Source of the DNA: Pseudomonas yangonensis
GTDB taxonomy: Bacteria > Pseudomonadota > Gammaproteobacteria > Pseudomonadales > Pseudomonadaceae
Reading direction: 5' to 3'
Length of the DNA: 64,000 bases
Assembly (NCBI RefSeq): GCF_009932725.1
Contig: NZ_BLJU01000023.1
Coordinates: 41,656 to 105,655 of the forward strand
The translations under genes and the position numbers were made by a program. The stretch's first letter is position 1, and each line of letters starts with the position of its first letter. The notes below the pieces were generated by a model that saw nothing but the letters and a program-made list of their open reading frames with translations, was not told the DNA's origin and did not search any database. Positions 61,362-64,000 of the stretch are shown piece by piece.

Positions 61362-62177
61362 ATGAGTGAAGGTCCCGAGGATCAAAAGCCGGCTGGCGAC
61401 AACCTGGAAAGCCTGCTGCCGATTGACGAGCACATAGAGGAAGTGCAGGACGCGGAAGGACGCAAAGTGCGCCACCGTGGCATTTACCTGCTACCCAATC
61501 TGTTCACCACGGCCAACCTGTTCGCCGGTTTCTATTCCATCATCAATGCGATGAACGGCAACTTCTATGTGGCCGCTGCCGCCGTGTTCGTGGCGATGGT
61601 GCTCGATAGTCTGGATGGTCGCGTAGCGCGTCTGACCAATACGCAAAGTGCCTTTGGCGCCGAGTACGACTCGCTTTCCGATATGGTCGCTTTCGGTGTG
61701 GCGCCGGCTTTGCTCGCGTTCGAGTGGGCGCTGGGCAGTATGGGCAAGGTTGGCTGGATGGTCGCCTTCATCTATGTTGCGGGTGCGGCGTTGCGTCTGG
61801 CCCGCTTCAATACGCAGATCGGTAGCGTTGATAAGCGCTATTTCATCGGCCTGGCCAGCCCGGCCGCCGCTGGTGTCGTGGCGGGTACGGTCTGGGCATT
61901 CAGTGACTTCGGCATCAAGGGTTCGAACATGGCCTTTGCCGTGGCGTTGCTGGTGGCTGCCGCAGGTTGTCTGATGGTCAGCAATATCAAGTACTACAGC
62001 TTCAAGGATCTGGACCTGAAGGGGCGCGTACCCTTCGTCGCCATTCTGGTGGTAGTGCTGGTTTTCGCTGTAGTGTTCAGCGATCCGCCCCGTGTCCTGC
62101 TGCTGATTTTCCTGGCTTATGCGGCGTCTGGCCCGATTCAGTACCTGTTGCAACTGCGCCGTCGTAAATCTGCCTGA
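61362..62177 (+). CDS. pssA: CDP-diacylglycerol-serine O-phosphatidyltransferase
   Basis: PssA makes phosphatidylserine, the precursor of phosphatidylethanolamine, at the inner membrane. The 271-residue protein has a hydrophilic N-terminal tail (about 1-40), about 7 membrane helices, and the CDP-alcohol phosphotransferase motif DSLDGRVARLTNTQSAFGAEYDSLSD (D-G-x2-A-R-x8-G-x3-D-x3-D, in parts). The Met at 61362 follows AAGG at somewhat long spacing; the frame continues upstream to 61173, overlapping ilvC. The class is the type II, membrane-embedded form. Confidence 0.95.
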   Translation: MSEGPEDQKPAGDNLESLLPIDEHIEEVQDAEGRKVRHRGIYLLPNLFTTANLFAGFYSIINAMNGNFYVAAAAVFVAMVLDSLDGRVARLTNTQSAFGAEYDSLSDMVAFGVAPALLAFEWALGSMGKVGWMVAFIYVAGAALRLARFNTQIGSVDKRYFIGLASPAAAGVVAGTVWAFSDFGIKGSNMAFAVALLVAAAGCLMVSNIKYYSFKDLDLKGRVPFVAILVVVLVFAVVFSDPPRVLLLIFLAYAASGPIQYLLQLRRRKSA

Positions 62178-62243
62178 TGCTGTAATTTCTCCTGCGCTCC
62201 GTGGTCTACAGTTCGTTTCTCGAACTGTAGTCGCGGAGTCACC

Positions 62244-63254
62244 ATGCTCATCCGAGTTCCTTCCTCTTCTCGGGCTCTTGAGTCCGAAGTCACCCCAGAA
62301 TCGGTTTATCTCTCTCGTCGCCAGCTGATGCAGGGCTCGCTGGCGTTGGCGGCTATGGCGGCGATGCCAGCTTGGGCCGGCGCCGAGGCTCAAGGTATGT
62401 ATCGCGATGTCGAGCCCGCCAAGGCGCCTGGCTGGTTCGAAGAGAAGCTGGCGGCCACGCGCTGGCAAGCGATGACGGTCGAAGACGAGGCCATCACGCC
62501 GTTCAGGGATGCGACGCATTACAACAACTTCTATGAGTTCGGGACGGGTAAGGGCGATCCGGCAGCCAATGCCGGCAAGCTGCAGGTCGAACCCTGGACG
62601 GTGATGGTCGATGGCGAAGTGGGCAAGCCGGGGCGCTATGCCATCGAGGATCTGGTCAAGCCGCATGCCTTCGAAGAGCGTATTTACAGGCTGCGCTGTG
62701 TTGAAGCATGGTCCATGGTCATTCCCTGGCTGGGTTTTCCCTTGGCCGAACTGCTCAAGCAGGTCGAGCCCACCTCGTCGGCGCGTTATGTGCGCTTCGA
62801 GACATTGGTCGATCGTGAGCGCATGCCGGGACAGCGCTCGGGCTTTTCTCTGATCGATTGGCCCTATGTGGAGGGACTGCGGCTGGATGAAGCCATGCAT
62901 CCCTTGGCCTTCATGGCAGTCGGCATGTACGGGCGCGTTCTGCCTAACCAGAATGGCGCACCGTTGCGCCTGGTGGTGCCATGGAAATACGGCTTCAAGA
63001 GCATCAAGTCCATCGTGCGGATCAGTCTGGTAGATAAGGCGCCCGAGACTACCTGGGAGCGTATTGCACCGAGCGAATACGGCTTCTACGCCAACGTCAA
63101 TCCGCAGGTGGACCATCCGCGCTGGTCGCAGGCGACCGAGCGACGCCTGCCCAGCGGCCTGTTCAGTCCGAATGTGATCGATACGCGGATGTTCAATGGC
63201 TATGAAGAGGTCGCTGATCTCTACGCGGGTATGGATCTGGCGAGGTACTACTGA
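62244..63254 (+). CDS. msrP: protein-methionine-sulfoxide reductase catalytic subunit MsrP
   Basis: MsrP (YedY) is a periplasmic molybdoenzyme that repairs oxidised methionines. The 336-residue protein carries a Tat signal (SRRQLMQGSLALAAMAAMPAWA), the molybdenum-binding Cys152 in RLRCVEAWSMVIPW, and the family C-terminal signatures FSPNVIDTRMFNGYEEVADLYAGMDL. It is coupled to msrQ: the msrQ ATG overlaps its stop by one base. Confidence 0.95.
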   Translation: MLIRVPSSSRALESEVTPESVYLSRRQLMQGSLALAAMAAMPAWAGAEAQGMYRDVEPAKAPGWFEEKLAATRWQAMTVEDEAITPFRDATHYNNFYEFGTGKGDPAANAGKLQVEPWTVMVDGEVGKPGRYAIEDLVKPHAFEERIYRLRCVEAWSMVIPWLGFPLAELLKQVEPTSSARYVRFETLVDRERMPGQRSGFSLIDWPYVEGLRLDEAMHPLAFMAVGMYGRVLPNQNGAPLRLVVPWKYGFKSIKSIVRISLVDKAPETTWERIAPSEYGFYANVNPQVDHPRWSQATERRLPSGLFSPNVIDTRMFNGYEEVADLYAGMDLARYY

Positions 63255-63880
63255 TGCGTTACAGGCTTTGGCGCATCGGCGTATTCCTGGCTGCATTGGT
63301 GCCGCCGCTTTATTGGTTGTACTGCGCCGCTTTCAATCTGTTAGGACCTGATCCGGGCAAGGCTCTGGTAGATAACCTGGGTCTTGGTGCACTGATCCTT
63401 CTGCTGATCACTCTGGCCATGACTCCGTTGCAACAGCTGACTCGTTGGGGAGGCTGGATCGCCGTGCGGCGTCAGCTAGGGCTGTGGTCCTTTGTCTATG
63501 CCGTTCTGCACTTGTCGGGCTACGCGCTCTTTATTGCCGGACTGCGGCTGGAGTTGGTGCTGCGCGACCTTTCCGAGCGTCCCTATATCATTGTGGGGGC
63601 GCTGGCCTTCCTCGGGCTCCTGGTGCTGGCCGTTACCTCGAACCGCTTCAGCATCAGAAGGCTGGGGCGAAAATGGAAGGCTTTGCATCGCCTGGTCTAT
63701 CTCATTCTGCTATTGGCCTTGCTGCATATGCTCTGGGTGGTGCGTGCCGATCTGGGCGAGTGGCTCGCTTACGCGCTCATAGGCGGGGCGCTATTACTGG
63801 CGCGAGTCTCTGTGGTAGCGAGCGGGTTGCAGCGCGCCGGGAACCTTTGGCGAGAAAATCCGAAGAAAGTTGAAATATAA
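63254..63880 (+). CDS. msrQ: MsrP membrane heme subunit MsrQ
   Basis: MsrQ (YedZ) is a heme b membrane protein that passes electrons from the quinone pool to MsrP. The 208-residue protein has 6 membrane helices; histidines in VYAVLHLSGYALF and WKALHRLVYLILLLALLHMLW are candidate heme ligands. It overlaps msrP by one base and ends 20 bases before a promoter-like region. Confidence 0.95.
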   Translation: MRYRLWRIGVFLAALVPPLYWLYCAAFNLLGPDPGKALVDNLGLGALILLLITLAMTPLQQLTRWGGWIAVRRQLGLWSFVYAVLHLSGYALFIAGLRLELVLRDLSERPYIIVGALAFLGLLVLAVTSNRFSIRRLGRKWKALHRLVYLILLLALLHMLWVVRADLGEWLAYALIGGALLLARVSVVASGLQRAGNLWRENPKKVEI

Positions 63881-63882
63881 GC

Positions 63883-63910
63883 TTGACGCGCATTCTGCTG
63901 GATGTAGAAT
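63883..63910 (+). promoter_or_regulatory. rRNA-type promoter at the window edge
   Basis: A -35 TTGACG (63883-63888), 16-base spacer and -10 TAGAAT (63905-63910) are followed directly by a GCGCGCC discriminator, the stringent-control signature of Pseudomonas rrn promoters. In P. aeruginosa an rRNA operon follows msrPQ, so this probably heads one; the genes themselves lie beyond the window. A leader-like AT-rich stretch (63946-63975) follows. Confidence 0.7.
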
Positions 63911-64000
63911 GCGCGCCACTTCAGCGATGAAACGCTTCAAAAACTTCTTGTTAATCAATAAGTTAAGTTGAGTGAAGGGTTTGCAAAGCTGGATCTGGCG

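Noticed and set aside
61491..63296. Long - strand open frame opposite pssA and msrP (601 codons).
   Set aside because: Antisense to two clear genes, composition atypical, no domain.

Overview
The window is a stretch of a Pseudomonas chromosome with no sign of mobile DNA. It is GC-rich. The gene order rlmE-ftsH-folP-glmM-tpiA-secG-tRNA-rimP-nusA-infB-rbfA-truB-rpsO-pnp, then acsA, panBC-folK-pcnB, crcZ-cbrBA, dksA, the phu heme locus, prrF, mrcB, ilvIH-ilvYC, pssA and msrPQ matches what I know of the corresponding P. aeruginosa region. The intergenic sequences and some accessory genes differ enough that I would guess a related species (for example the P. mendocina/oleovorans group) rather than P. 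aeruginosa. The species guess is inference.

Layout. 1-6 kb (+): 23S rRNA methylation, the FtsH protease, folate, cell-wall precursor and triose metabolism, and SecG. 5.98-15.2 kb (+): tRNA-Leu(GAG), then initiator tRNA-fMet followed by the rimP-nusA-infB-rbfA-truB-rpsO-pnp translation/RNA-turnover cluster, with terminator-like hairpins in the leaders. 15.4-16.3 kb (+): a sigma-54-type promoter, a periplasmic BON-domain gene, a CsbD-family gene and a 3' region carrying eight evenly spaced ANGGAT motifs before a strong terminator. 16.3-31.7 kb (mostly -): two DUF2845 proteins and a large DUF748/AsmA-like protein, an RlmI-like methyltransferase, an MpaB/DUF2236 protein, acsA, a secreted DJ-1-like protein facing a GlxA-type regulator, pgi, panB-panC and pcnB-folK. 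31.9-38.6 kb (-): the carbon-catabolite control locus cbrX-cbrA-cbrB plus the sRNA CrcZ with its CbrB site and sigma-54 promoter, then gluQ and dksA. 38.9-43.5 kb: an aminotransferase, sfsA, a small Rieske protein and the heme receptor phuR. 43.7-48.4 kb (+): phuSTUVW. 48.9-49.2 kb (-): two tandem PrrF sRNAs, each with Fur-box-like sequence. 49.3-56.5 kb: a cNMP-binding protein, small accessory proteins, an APH/P-loop kinase fusion, mrcB and a lipoprotein. 56.9-63.9 kb (+): acetolactate synthase ilvIH, ilvY/ilvC, pssA, msrPQ. The window ends in a promoter with the look of an rRNA operon.

How it fits together. Much of the window is housekeeping for translation, RNA decay, branched-chain amino acids, pantothenate and folate. 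Three global post-transcriptional circuits sit in it: CbrAB-CrcZ (Hfq/Crc decoy), Fur-PrrF (iron sparing, next to heme uptake) and possibly a third, the ANGGAT array after csbD. That array has the sequence and loop geometry expected of an RsmA/CsrA-binding decoy RNA. It is the most interesting candidate for an undescribed element.
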